Shown one piece after another: positions 8,321 to 16,298 of a stretch of DNA of 64,000 nucleotides. Under the pieces are notes generated by a model that saw only the letters and a program-made list of their open reading frames with translations, was not told where the DNA came from and made no database searches. Numbering within the stretch: the first letter of the stretch is position 1; the number at the start of each line of letters is the position of its first letter. The DNA is from Rhodoferax sp. TH121 (GTDB taxonomy: Bacteria; Pseudomonadota; Gammaproteobacteria; Burkholderiales; Burkholderiaceae_C): the NCBI RefSeq assembly GCF_002251855.1, contig NZ_NOXW01000018.1, positions 150,054 to 214,053 of the forward strand. Reading direction: 5' to 3'. A program made the position numbers and the translations under genes.

Positions 8321-9415
8321 ATGCCCCGTCCCATCCAAGCCACCATCCACACCCAGGCCTTGCGCCACAACCTGGAGGTGGCGCGCCGCGCGGCACCCGA
8401 TGCGCGGGTGTGGGCGGTGGTCAAGGCCAACGCCTATGGGCACGGCATCGAGCGGGCCTTTGATGGCCTGCGTGGCGCCGACGGCATCGCTTTGCTGGAC
8501 CTGGACGAGGCCCAGCGCGTGCGCGGTCTGGGCTGGCGTGGTCCCATCCTCTTGTTGGAAGGTGTGTTCGAGCAGCGCGACCTGGAGTTGTGCTCCCGCC
8601 TGGGCCTGTGGCACACCGTGCACTGCGAAGAGCAGATCAACATGCTGGCCATCCACAAGACCAACGAGCCGCACCGCGTCTTCCTCAAGGTCAACTCCGG
8701 CATGAACCGACTGGGCTTCCAGCCCGAGCAGGTGCGCTCGGCCTGGACACGGCTGAACGCGCTGCCGCAGGTGGACGAGATTTCCCTGGTGACCCATTTC
8801 AGCGATGCCGATGGCCCCAAAGGCATTGCGCAGCAGATGGCCGTCTTCAAGGCCGCCACCGATGACCTGCCCGGCGAACGCACGGTGAGCAACAGCGCCG
8901 CCACACTGCGCCACTCCGGTCCCGGCCTGGTGTCCGACTGGGTGCGACCCGGCATTGCGGTGTACGGCAGCGCACCCGATTACCCTGAGCACACGGCCGC
9001 CCACTGGGGCCTGCAGCCGACGATGACGCTTGCTGCAAAAATCATAGCTGTTCGCGCAATAGAGATGGGGGCTAGCGTTGGATATGGCTCTACGTTTGTG
9101 GCCGACAAACCGATGCGCATTGGCGTGGTCGCCTGTGGTTATGCCGACGGCTATCCGCGCCTGTGCCCCACTGGCACGCCGGTGCTGGTGGACGGCGTGC
9201 GCACCCGCACCGTGGGCCGCGTCAGCATGGACATGGTGACCGTGGACCTGGAGCCTGTGCCCCAGGCCGGCATGGGCAGCGAAGTGACGCTGTGGGGCCG
9301 GGCTGCCAATGGTTCGGTGTTGTCCATCGACGAAGTGGCCGTCAGCGCCGGCACCGTGGGCTACGAGCTCATGTGTGCGCTGGCACTGCGCGTGCCCGTA
9401 GCGGTGGCAGACTGA
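8321..9415 (+). CDS. alr: Alanine racemase
   Basis: This 364-residue, PLP-dependent enzyme interconverts L- and D-alanine for peptidoglycan. K35 in [11 protein letters not shown] is the PLP-binding lysine, and Y255 in VGYGSTF is the second catalytic base. Length is normal. Oddity: codons from about 9033 to 9090 ([20 protein letters not shown]) use AT-rich, locally unusual codons (ata, gtt, gga, tat) and match the interspersed repeat family found elsewhere in the window. An in-frame repeat appears to encode a conserved part of the enzyme next to Y255. The next gene begins 10 bases after the stop. Confidence 0.95.
   Translation: MPRPIQATIHTQALRHNLEVARRAAPDARVWAVVKANAYGHGIERAFDGLRGADGIALLDLDEAQRVRGLGWRGPILLLEGVFEQRDLELCSRLGLWHTVHCEEQINMLAIHKTNEPHRVFLKVNSGMNRLGFQPEQVRSAWTRLNALPQVDEISLVTHFSDADGPKGIAQQMAVFKAATDDLPGERTVSNSAATLRHSGPGLVSDWVRPGIAVYGSAPDYPEHTAAHWGLQPTMTLAAKIIAVRAIEMGASVGYGSTFVADKPMRIGVVACGYADGYPRLCPTGTPVLVDGVRTRTVGRVSMDMVTVDLEPVPQAGMGSEVTLWGRAANGSVLSIDEVAVSAGTVGYELMCALALRVPVAVAD
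9033..9090 (-). repeat. Interspersed repeat family 1, copy inside alr
   Basis: Read on the minus strand this copy gives GCTAGCCCCCATC, then TTGCGCGAACAGCTATGA and TTTTTGCAG, matching the family core (GCCAAATTGGCCTCTAGCC ... TGCGCGAGCAGCTCCTA ... ATAGC). It lies wholly within the alr reading frame and keeps it open. Confidence 0.6.
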
Positions 9416-9425
9416 AGCGCCGGCC

Positions 9426-10637
9426 TTGAAGTACGTGCCCATTCCGGTCGCCCTGCTGGCAGTGGGGCGGCCCATCCCGGTCAATATCTGGAGCGAAGCA
9501 GGCCAACTCTTGCTGCGCAAGGGCCAGCCCGTGGTCTCCGAGCAGCACCGCGACAAGCTCCATGCCTTCAACGCCTCGGCCACCCCCAGCGATGCACTGG
9601 CCTGGCAGCGCGCCTACGAACGCATGGTGCACGAGATGCTGCGCGACGGTGTGGACGTCATGACCATTGCCAAGGCCGGCATGCCCAGCGAGATCCGCGA
9701 GGCGGACTACGTGGTGGGTGCCCAGCTCAGTGGTGGCTGGCTGGACCTGCAAGAGGTCTTGCGCGGCATCCTGTACCAAGGGGGCTTGGCCATCAACCCC
9801 TTGAGCCGACTCGATGGCATTGCGCGCAAGCTTCTTAAGCTGCTGGAAGAGGATGCCGACGACAGCCTGTTCTGCCTGTTTCAGGCGCTGGCCGACGACA
9901 GCCTGGGTTACTGCGCCACCCACGCCTTGTTGTGTGGGGTGGTGAGTGCCCTTACGGCGCAGAAGCTGGGGCTGGACCCGCACGCCCGCCGTAGCCTGGT
10001 GGATGCCGCCCTGACCATGAACATTGCCATGGCCCGCGACCAGGACAGTTTGGCGCGCCAAGCGACTCCCCTGACCGACTGGCAGCGCACCCTGATCCGC
10101 GAACACCCGGAACGCAGCGCTGCCATCCTGCAATCCTTTGGGGTGGAAGACCCCGACACACTGGATTTGGTGCGCTGGCACCACGCGCCCGACGCGCCCG
10201 AGGCCCTGCCGCGCAACCTGCGCTCGCGCAAGATCCTGAGCACTGCCGACGCTTTTGTCGCCAAGATGGCGGCGCGCAAGACCCGCTCGCCCTTGTCGCC
10301 GCTGGGCGCGGCCAAGTCCATCTATGTTGGGGCGGAAGGCGACGCGGCCGCCGTGGGCGCCGCCATGGCCACCGCCGTCGGGTTCTATCCGCCCGGTACC
10401 TACCTGTTGTTGGCCAATGGCGACACGGCCGTGGCGGTGCAACGTGGCGCCAAGGCCACCACGCCGTGGGTCGTCGGTGTGATGGATAAAAACAGCATGC
10501 CCATCACCCGTTACCAGCCGATAGAAGCTGCCGGCACAGAGGCCACCATCGTGGCACCGGTGAATTTTGAAACCGTCAAAATTGCCATCAGTGCGGACAG
10601 GGTGCGCCGCGCTCGTGACCGCATCCCCAAGCCCTGA
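9426..10637 (+). CDS. Degenerate HD-GYP-like signalling protein
   Basis: This 403-residue soluble protein resembles c-di-GMP phosphodiesterases of the HD-GYP type but lacks key residues. Where LLHDIGK is expected it has ALTMNIAM (no metal-binding HD). REHPERSAAIL keeps the later His, and WHHAPDAPEALP replaces HHExxDGxGYP, so GYP is missing. A catalytic role is therefore unlikely; a binding or scaffold role is an inference. The start is taken as TTG at 9426, since no ATG precedes the conserved N-terminus; the exact start is uncertain. It follows alr by 10 bases and converges on the ATPase gene with 3 bases between stops. Confidence 0.65.
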   Translation: MKYVPIPVALLAVGRPIPVNIWSEAGQLLLRKGQPVVSEQHRDKLHAFNASATPSDALAWQRAYERMVHEMLRDGVDVMTIAKAGMPSEIREADYVVGAQLSGGWLDLQEVLRGILYQGGLAINPLSRLDGIARKLLKLLEEDADDSLFCLFQALADDSLGYCATHALLCGVVSALTAQKLGLDPHARRSLVDAALTMNIAMARDQDSLARQATPLTDWQRTLIREHPERSAAILQSFGVEDPDTLDLVRWHHAPDAPEALPRNLRSRKILSTADAFVAKMAARKTRSPLSPLGAAKSIYVGAEGDAAAVGAAMATAVGFYPPGTYLLLANGDTAVAVQRGAKATTPWVVGVMDKNSMPITRYQPIEAAGTEATIVAPVNFETVKIAISADRVRRARDRIPKP

Positions 10638-10640
10638 GCC

Positions 10641-13220
10641 TCAGGCCGCGAGGGGGCGGCGCTGCCAGGCCTTGAGCGCCTCAAACCACAGCACACACAG
10701 CAAGCCCAGGCCCACTGCGAGTGCCAGTCCGTCGCCAGGCATGGGCGCAAATGCAAACAGCCCTTGCAGCCAAGGCAGGTACACCGCCGCCAGGGTGAGC
10801 AGCAGCGCCACGCTGCACACCACCCACAGCGTTCGGTTGGGGGTCGCTACCGAACGCCACAGGGGCAGATGGCTGCGGTTGCAAAAAATCAGGCCCAAAT
10901 TACCCAGCACCAGCGTGATGAATGCGAAGGCTCGTCCGCCGTCCTCTCCCCACTGGCCCATCGCCCACCACTGCGCCGCCATCACCACGGCAAGGGCGCC
11001 AGCGCCCTGCAGCAGGGCAAGGCCCAGCGTGCGCTGGCCCAACAAGGGGGCTTGCACATCGCGCGGGGGGTGGCGCATGCCATCGGTCTCGGCGGGCTCG
11101 TTTTCAAACACCATGGAGCAGGCCGGGTCGATCACCAGTTCCAGAAACGCAATGTGCAACGGAAACAGCACCGTAGGCCAGCCCAGCAGCACCGGCAGCA
11201 GGGCCATGCCGGCAATCGGCACATGGACCGCCAGGATGTACGACATGGACTTGCGCACATTGTCAAAAATGCGCCGCCCCAGCCGGATGGCCCCCACGAT
11301 GGAGGCAAAGTTGTCGTCCAGCAGCACCAGCGCGGCGGACTCGCGTGCCACGTCCGTGCCGCGCCCGCCCATGGCAATGCCCACGTGGGCCGCCTTGAGC
11401 GCTGGGGCGTCGTTCACGCCGTCGCCGGTCATGGCCACCACCTGGCCATCCGCTTGCAGGGCTTGCACAATGCGCAGCTTTTGCGCCGGGGCCACGCGGG
11501 CGCACACGGCCACTTCGCGCATGCGGCTGCGCAGGGCGGCATCGTCCAGCGTGGCAATCTCGTCACCGCTGAGCACCCCGGCCGCATCGCCCTGGGCCAG
11601 GCCGGCGGTCCGGGCAATGGCGTGGGCGGTGGCGGGGTAGTCGCCGGTGATCATCACCACCCGAATGCCGGCCGTGTGGCACTGGGCCACCGCGTCGGGA
11701 ATGCCGGGGCGCAGCGGGTCTTGCAAACCCAGCAGGCCGACAAAATGGAAGGTGAAGTCGTGCTCCTGCGCCGGCCAGTCAGTGCCTTCAAACTGGCCTT
11801 GCGCCACCCCCAGCACCCGCAGGCCTTGCCCGGCCATGGCGTCCACGGCGGAGGCAATGCGCAGGCGCTCGGCCTCGGGCAGGTGGCACAGATCCACCAC
11901 CGCTTCGGGCGCGCCCTTGGCCGCCACGATGCGAGTGTGGTCCTGGGTGATGGTCCACACATGGGACATGGCGCGCAGCTGGGGCGTCAGGCCGTACTCG
12001 CGCACCAGGGTCCAGTCCCGGTGCAGGTGCTCGGTGCCTTGGAGGAAATGGGCGCCCAGCCGGTGAAAGGCCAGCTCCATCGGGTCGTACGGGTCTTGCA
12101 CACTGGCCAAGATGGCGAATTCGGCTACGGTGTGAAAGGCCTCCGGAAGCTCTGACTGCGCGCTGTAGTCCACCGCCAACGTGGCATCGGCCTGTGTGCC
12201 GCCATAGGCGTAGAGCTGGGCCACGGTCATGCGGTTTTCGGTCAGGGTGCCGGTTTTGTCCACACACAGCACCGAGGTTGCGCCCAGCGTCTCAATGGCG
12301 GCAATGCGCCGGGTCAGCACCTGCAGTTTGGACAGGCGCCACGCGCCCAAGGCCGGCAGCACGGTCAGCACCACGGTGAACTCTTGCGGCAGCAGCGCCA
12401 TGGCCAAGGCAATGCCGGCCAGCACGGCGCCCATCCAGTCGCCGCGCATCAGGCCATAGGCCAGTACCAGGCACACGCTGGCGGCCAGTGCCACTACCGC
12501 CAGGGTGCGCACCAGCCGCGCCGTCTGCGCGCGCAGCGGCGAGGCTTCGGCCTGCAGGCTTTGCAAGGCGCTGCCAATGCGGCCCATGGCCGTGCGTTCG
12601 CCGGTGGCCAGCACACGCGCCGTGCCATGCCCTTTGACCACCAGCGTGCCGCAGTACAAAAACGGTGTCTGGTTACCGCCGGCCTGCGGAGGCAGAGCGG
12701 TCGGCATATCGCTACCCGCAGGCACCGCCAGCTTGTCGACTGGGGTGGATTCCCCGGTCAGCAGGGATTCGTCGGCCATCAGCTCGCTGCCGTCCAGCAA
12801 CACGGCGTCGGCGGCAATGCGGTCGCCCTCGGCCACCACCAGGATGTCGCCCACCACCACATCCTGCCCGGCAATGCGCTGGGGCTGGCCATCGCGCAGC
12901 ACCAGCGCGCGCGGGCTGGAGAGCTGGCGCAGGGCCTGCATGGCGCGTTCGGTCTTGCCTTCCTGGTACAGCGTGAGCCCCAGCACCACGACCACCAGCC
13001 CCATCAAAATGCCGCCTTCCTGCCATTCGCCCAACACGCCGTACAACACGGCGGCGGCCAGCAGCAGCATGAACATGGGTTCTTTGAGCGTTTCCTGCAC
13101 GATGGCCGCCAGCCGGCGCGGCTGCTCACCGGGCATCACGTTGGGGCCGTCGGCCTGCAGGCGCTGCGCCGCCTCAGCCTGGCTCAGGCCAGTCGTTGGG
13201 TCTTGGGATGAAATTGGCAT
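10641..13220 (-). CDS. P-type cation-transporting ATPase
   Basis: This 859-residue protein pumps a cation with ATP. Domains in order: N-terminal cation-ATPase segment, actuator domain with LTGEST (about 160), phosphorylation site CVDKTGTLTEN, nucleotide-binding domain, TGDGVNDAPALK hinge, and six C-terminal membrane segments. It belongs to the P2-like (Ca/Na-type) branch. In M4 the usual PEGLP or PEEFP motif reads LPQEFT, so one acidic ligand position is Gln and the substrate cannot be assigned. The start codon ATG (13218-13220) lies inside a family 1 repeat, giving residues M-P-I from repeat DNA. No regulator is adjacent. Confidence 0.88.
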   Translation of the reverse strand: MPISSQDPTTGLSQAEAAQRLQADGPNVMPGEQPRRLAAIVQETLKEPMFMLLLAAAVLYGVLGEWQEGGILMGLVVVVLGLTLYQEGKTERAMQALRQLSSPRALVLRDGQPQRIAGQDVVVGDILVVAEGDRIAADAVLLDGSELMADESLLTGESTPVDKLAVPAGSDMPTALPPQAGGNQTPFLYCGTLVVKGHGTARVLATGERTAMGRIGSALQSLQAEASPLRAQTARLVRTLAVVALAASVCLVLAYGLMRGDWMGAVLAGIALAMALLPQEFTVVLTVLPALGAWRLSKLQVLTRRIAAIETLGATSVLCVDKTGTLTENRMTVAQLYAYGGTQADATLAVDYSAQSELPEAFHTVAEFAILASVQDPYDPMELAFHRLGAHFLQGTEHLHRDWTLVREYGLTPQLRAMSHVWTITQDHTRIVAAKGAPEAVVDLCHLPEAERLRIASAVDAMAGQGLRVLGVAQGQFEGTDWPAQEHDFTFHFVGLLGLQDPLRPGIPDAVAQCHTAGIRVVMITGDYPATAHAIARTAGLAQGDAAGVLSGDEIATLDDAALRSRMREVAVCARVAPAQKLRIVQALQADGQVVAMTGDGVNDAPALKAAHVGIAMGGRGTDVARESAALVLLDDNFASIVGAIRLGRRIFDNVRKSMSYILAVHVPIAGMALLPVLLGWPTVLFPLHIAFLELVIDPACSMVFENEPAETDGMRHPPRDVQAPLLGQRTLGLALLQGAGALAVVMAAQWWAMGQWGEDGGRAFAFITLVLGNLGLIFCNRSHLPLWRSVATPNRTLWVVCSVALLLTLAAVYLPWLQGLFAFAPMPGDGLALAVGLGLLCVLWFEALKAWQRRPLAA

Positions 13221-13265
13221 CTAGCCCTCATGAAATATGCGCGAACAGCTCCTGAAACCATAGCA
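13211..13265 (+). repeat. Interspersed repeat family 1, copy at ATPase start
   Basis: The sequence reads AAATTGGCATCTAGCCCTCA, then TGAAATATGCGCGAACAGC, CTCCTGAAACC and ATAGC. The minus-strand ATG of the P-type ATPase gene is formed inside its left end (13218-13220). Confidence 0.8.
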
Positions 13266-13421
13266 ATTCAGGCGGTTGGAGGCAACTGGACGGCCTGCGG
13301 TGGATGATGCGCCCACCGGCCCGTAGCCGTGGGTGCGCCAGCGTACGCTGCGCCGCGGTGTTGGCACCTGATGTGGCGCAATCACGGCGCAAAGAGCCAC
13401 TCAGTCCCTGGGCGGGGCGCC

Positions 13422-13450
13422 TTGGTATCTGTAAATACATACAGTATTAT
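13422..13450 (+). promoter_or_regulatory. radA promoter with LexA-type operator in the spacer
   Basis: TTGGTA (13422-13427) and TATTAT (13445-13450) are separated by exactly 17 bp, a sigma-70 layout. The palindrome CTGTAAATACATACAG at 13429-13444 is a perfect CTGT-N8-ACAG SOS box filling the spacer. Transcription is expected to start about 7 bases after the -10 element, i.e. at or next to the radA ATG (13457). No Shine-Dalgarno sequence is present, so a leaderless mRNA is predicted. Confidence 0.75.
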
Positions 13451-13456
13451 TCGGCC

Positions 13457-14824
13457 ATGGCCAAAGAAAAAACTGTCTTCACCTGCAACGAGTGTGGTGG
13501 CACCAGCCCCAAGTGGCTGGGCAAATGTCCGCACTGCAACGCCTGGAACACGCTGATCGAATCGGTGGCCAGCAGCGACGGTCCGGCCAAAAACCGCTTT
13601 GCTTCCTTGGCCAAAACCGCCGAGGTGGCGGTGTTGTCCGACATTGAAGCGTCCGATGTGGAGCGCACCCCCACGTGCCACGAGGAGCTGGACCGCGTGT
13701 TGGGCGGCGGCATGGTCGAAGGCGGCGTGGTGCTGATTGGCGGGGACCCCGGCATCGGCAAGTCCACGCTCTTGTTGCAGGCGCTCGATTCGCTGCAGCG
13801 TTTGGGCAAAAACACCTTGTATGTGACGGGCGAGGAGAGCGGTGCGCAAGTGGCCTTGCGCTCACGCCGCTTGGGGCTGGACCATTCGCAAGTCAAAGTA
13901 CTGGCCGAAATCCAACTCGAAAAAATCCTCGCCACGCTGGAGGCCAACCGCCCGGATGTGGCGGTGATCGACTCCATCCAGACGGTGTATTCCGAACACC
14001 TCACCAGCGCGCCGGGCTCGGTCGCCCAGGTGCGCGAGTGCGCAGCCCACCTGACCCGTGCGGCCAAGGCCAGCGGCACGGCCATCGTGCTTGTGGGGCA
14101 TGTGACCAAAGAGGGTGCGCTGGCCGGACCGCGTGTGCTGGAGCACATGGTGGACACGGTGCTGTACTTTGAGGGCGACACGCACAGCCAGTTCCGGCTG
14201 GTGCGCGCCATCAAAAACCGCTTCGGCGCGGTGAACGAGATCGGCGTATTCGCCATGACCGAAAAAGGCCTCAAGGGCGTGAGCAACCCCAGCGCCATCT
14301 TTTTGAGCCAACATGCCGAGCCGGTGCCCGGCAGTTGCGTGATGGTCACGCTGGAAGGCACGCGCCCGCTGTTGGTGGAGATTCAGGCATTGGTGGACAG
14401 TGGCGGTCCATCACCGCGCCGCCTCAGCGTGGGCTTGGACAAAGACCGCCTGGCGATGTTGTTGGCCGTGTTGCATCGCCACGCAGGCGTGGCGTGTATG
14501 GACCAGGACGTGTTCATCAACGCCGTGGGCGGTGTGCGCATTGGCGAGCCGGCGGCTGATTTGGCGGTGATGCTCTCCATCACCTCGAGCTTGCGCGGCA
14601 AGCCGCTGCCCAAAGGCTTCATCGCGTTTGGCGAAGTGGGGCTGGCCGGCGAAGTGCGCCCGGCACCGCGCGGGCAAGAGCGCTTGAAAGAAGCCGCCAA
14701 GCTGGGCTTTACCGTGGCCGTGGTGCCCAAGGCCAATGCGCCCAAAAAGCCCATTGAGGGCATGACCATCCACGCCGTGGACCGGGTGGAAGAAGCCATG
14801 AACGTGGTGCGCGGTTTGGGTTAG
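13457..14824 (+). CDS. radA: DNA repair protein RadA
   Basis: This 455-residue ATPase assists recombination by extending branch migration at D-loops. An N-terminal zinc finger (CNECGGTSPKWLGKCPHC, about residues 10-27) is followed by a RecA-like core with Walker A GDPGIGKST. The RadA signature KNRFG and a C-terminal Lon-like domain complete the protein. The ATG at 13457 gives the canonical N-terminus MAKEKTVF; a longer in-frame reading upstream has no family resemblance. No ribosome site precedes the start. The LexA-type box in its promoter suggests SOS control, which is not the classical picture for this gene. Confidence 0.96.
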   Translation: MAKEKTVFTCNECGGTSPKWLGKCPHCNAWNTLIESVASSDGPAKNRFASLAKTAEVAVLSDIEASDVERTPTCHEELDRVLGGGMVEGGVVLIGGDPGIGKSTLLLQALDSLQRLGKNTLYVTGEESGAQVALRSRRLGLDHSQVKVLAEIQLEKILATLEANRPDVAVIDSIQTVYSEHLTSAPGSVAQVRECAAHLTRAAKASGTAIVLVGHVTKEGALAGPRVLEHMVDTVLYFEGDTHSQFRLVRAIKNRFGAVNEIGVFAMTEKGLKGVSNPSAIFLSQHAEPVPGSCVMVTLEGTRPLLVEIQALVDSGGPSPRRLSVGLDKDRLAMLLAVLHRHAGVACMDQDVFINAVGGVRIGEPAADLAVMLSITSSLRGKPLPKGFIAFGEVGLAGEVRPAPRGQERLKEAAKLGFTVAVVPKANAPKKPIEGMTIHAVDRVEEAMNVVRGLG

Positions 14825-14862
14825 CGCAACACACTATCTGCCGCGCGGCCTACACTGCGGGC

Positions 14863-15204
14863 ATGCGCTGGCTCAACAAACTTCCCGGCTCCATCCGCTC
14901 TGCCAGCGGGCTGGAGTGGGCTTTGTGGCGCAAGTTGCCCGCCATTTGGGCGGCTGGCACGGTGCTGCCCCTGGGGGCGCTGGGCGCCTACCACTGGCTG
15001 GCCGATGCATCCACCCCGGCTGCCGCGCGTGCCGTGTTGCTGGCCGACTATGTGGTGGTGGGGCTGGTGGTGTTCCACTGGACGGCGGTGCTCACCATCG
15101 CCATTGGCTGCGTGGTGGTCATGCTGATGAAGGGCCCCGCCTATGTGGCCGACGGCTTGGCGGTGAGCCACAGCGACCAGCCCCGGACTGAGCCAGAGCA
15201 CTGA
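14863..15204 (+). CDS. Small inner-membrane protein, unknown
   Basis: This 113-residue protein has two clear hydrophobic segments (about 27-45 and 60-90) and polar ends; the first 20 residues contain W and K/R residues consistent with a cytoplasmic face. No family is recognised and no catalytic motif is seen. It lies 38 bases after radA and 95 bases before the cytochrome cluster, on the same strand. It may be a membrane component of the cytochrome cluster or an unrelated gene; the sequence does not decide. Confidence 0.6.
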   Translation: MRWLNKLPGSIRSASGLEWALWRKLPAIWAAGTVLPLGALGAYHWLADASTPAAARAVLLADYVVVGLVVFHWTAVLTIAIGCVVVMLMKGPAYVADGLAVSHSDQPRTEPEH

Positions 15205-15299
15205 CCTTGGCGGCCGTTTTGGTGCGCTCTGGTTTGCCATTTGTTGCCTTAAGACCCCGTTAATGTGTGCTTCCTACCATGCAAGGCATGGAGGTTTTC

Positions 15300-15698
15300 A
15301 TGCACCGTTGTCACCGTACCGTGCTGCCCGTGGTGGCAGCCGCCTTGTGCTCCACCGCGCTGTGGGCCGGCACCCCCGCTGAACAGTTGAACGCTCTGGC
15401 TGCCCAGGCGGGGCGCAGTCCCAACCCGGCCCAGGGCCAACAATTCTTCAATGCCCAACACGGCCGCGAGTGGAGCTGCGCGTCCTGCCACAACGCGCTG
15501 CCCACCGGCGACGGCAAACACGCCAGTACGGGCAAAGCCATCACTGCGCTGGCACCGGCCTTCAACCCCGAGCGGTTCACTGACCCCGCCAAGAGTGAGA
15601 AGTGGTTCCGTCGCAACTGCAATGACGTACTGGCCCGCGAGTGCAGCGCGGCCGAGAAGGCGGATGTGCTGGCCTGGCTCATCAGCCTCAAGCGCTGA
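15300..15698 (+). CDS. SHP-type monoheme cytochrome c (DUF1924)
   Basis: This 132-residue periplasmic protein has a signal peptide (cleavage near ALWAG). A single heme site C60-A-S-C63-H64 is present. The conserved W-F-R-R-N106-C107-N motif with a second Cys eight residues on (C115) matches the sphaeroides heme protein family, in which an Asn is the distal heme ligand that leaves on reduction to allow O2 or NO binding, next to a disulfide. The ATG at 15300 has GGAGG upstream and begins the signal peptide; earlier in-frame starts lengthen the polar N-terminus. It is first in a cluster with a diheme cytochrome, cytochrome b561 and a two-component system, a combination known for SHP genes. The physiological role is unsettled. 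Confidence 0.82.
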   Translation: MHRCHRTVLPVVAAALCSTALWAGTPAEQLNALAAQAGRSPNPAQGQQFFNAQHGREWSCASCHNALPTGDGKHASTGKAITALAPAFNPERFTDPAKSEKWFRRNCNDVLARECSAAEKADVLAWLISLKR

Positions 15699-15728
15699 AG
15701 GCAGCGACCCCCGTTTCAAAGGAAATTT

Positions 15729-16265
15729 ATGCCAAATTGGCCTCTAGCCACCGTGCAATATGCGCGAGCAGCTCCTAAATGGATAGCGGTTCTGACCGTG
15801 GCGTGCCTGTCGTTGGGCAACGCCTGTGCCGACTCCAAAGGCCCCATGGTGCCGCCCCTGCCCAAGTACCAGGCCGAATGTGCGGCCTGCCACATTGCCT
15901 ACCCGGCGGGCATGTTGCCCGCGCCCTCGTGGAAGCGGCTCATGGGCTCGCTGGACAAGCACTACGGTACCGACGCCTCACTGGACGAAGCCAGCGTGCG
16001 CGAGATCAGCCAATGGCTGCAGGTAAACGCTGGGACCACCAAGCGGGTGCGCGAAGAGCCCCCGCAGGACCGCATCACCACCTCGGCCTGGTTTGTGCGT
16101 AAGCACGATGAGCTGGACCCCGCCATCTGGAAGCAAGCCGCCGTGAAGAGCGCAGCTAACTGCATCGCCTGCCACACGCGGGCTGACAAAGGTAGTTTCA
16201 GCGAACGCGAAATTACCTTTCCCAAAGGCTTGGACGCGCGCTTTCGCCGCAACTGGTCGGACTGA
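15729..16265 (+). CDS. Diheme cytochrome c (DHC)
   Basis: This 178-residue periplasmic protein has two heme sites, C51-A-A-C54-H55 and C145-I-A-C148-H149. It belongs to the DHC family, proposed electron donor to SHP. The ATG at 15729 has AAGGAA upstream. The first ~17 residues of the signal peptide (MPNWPLATVQYARAAP) are encoded by a family 1 repeat that begins at the start codon, so the n-region of this signal peptide is repeat-derived. It is 30 bases after the SHP gene and 33 bases before the b561 gene, clearly one operon. Confidence 0.88.
   Translation: MPNWPLATVQYARAAPKWIAVLTVACLSLGNACADSKGPMVPPLPKYQAECAACHIAYPAGMLPAPSWKRLMGSLDKHYGTDASLDEASVREISQWLQVNAGTTKRVREEPPQDRITTSAWFVRKHDELDPAIWKQAAVKSAANCIACHTRADKGSFSEREITFPKGLDARFRRNWSD
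15731..15787 (+). repeat. Interspersed repeat family 1, copy at DHC start
   Basis: This is the best-preserved copy: GCCAAATTGGCCTCTAGCC, then CCGTGCAATATGCGCGAGC, AGCTCCTAAATG and GATAGC. It overlaps the first ~19 codons of the diheme cytochrome gene, whose ATG overlaps its left edge. Confidence 0.85.
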
Positions 16266-16298
16266 CCCTCAACCCCTTTTGCTTTGACGAGGTTCCCC

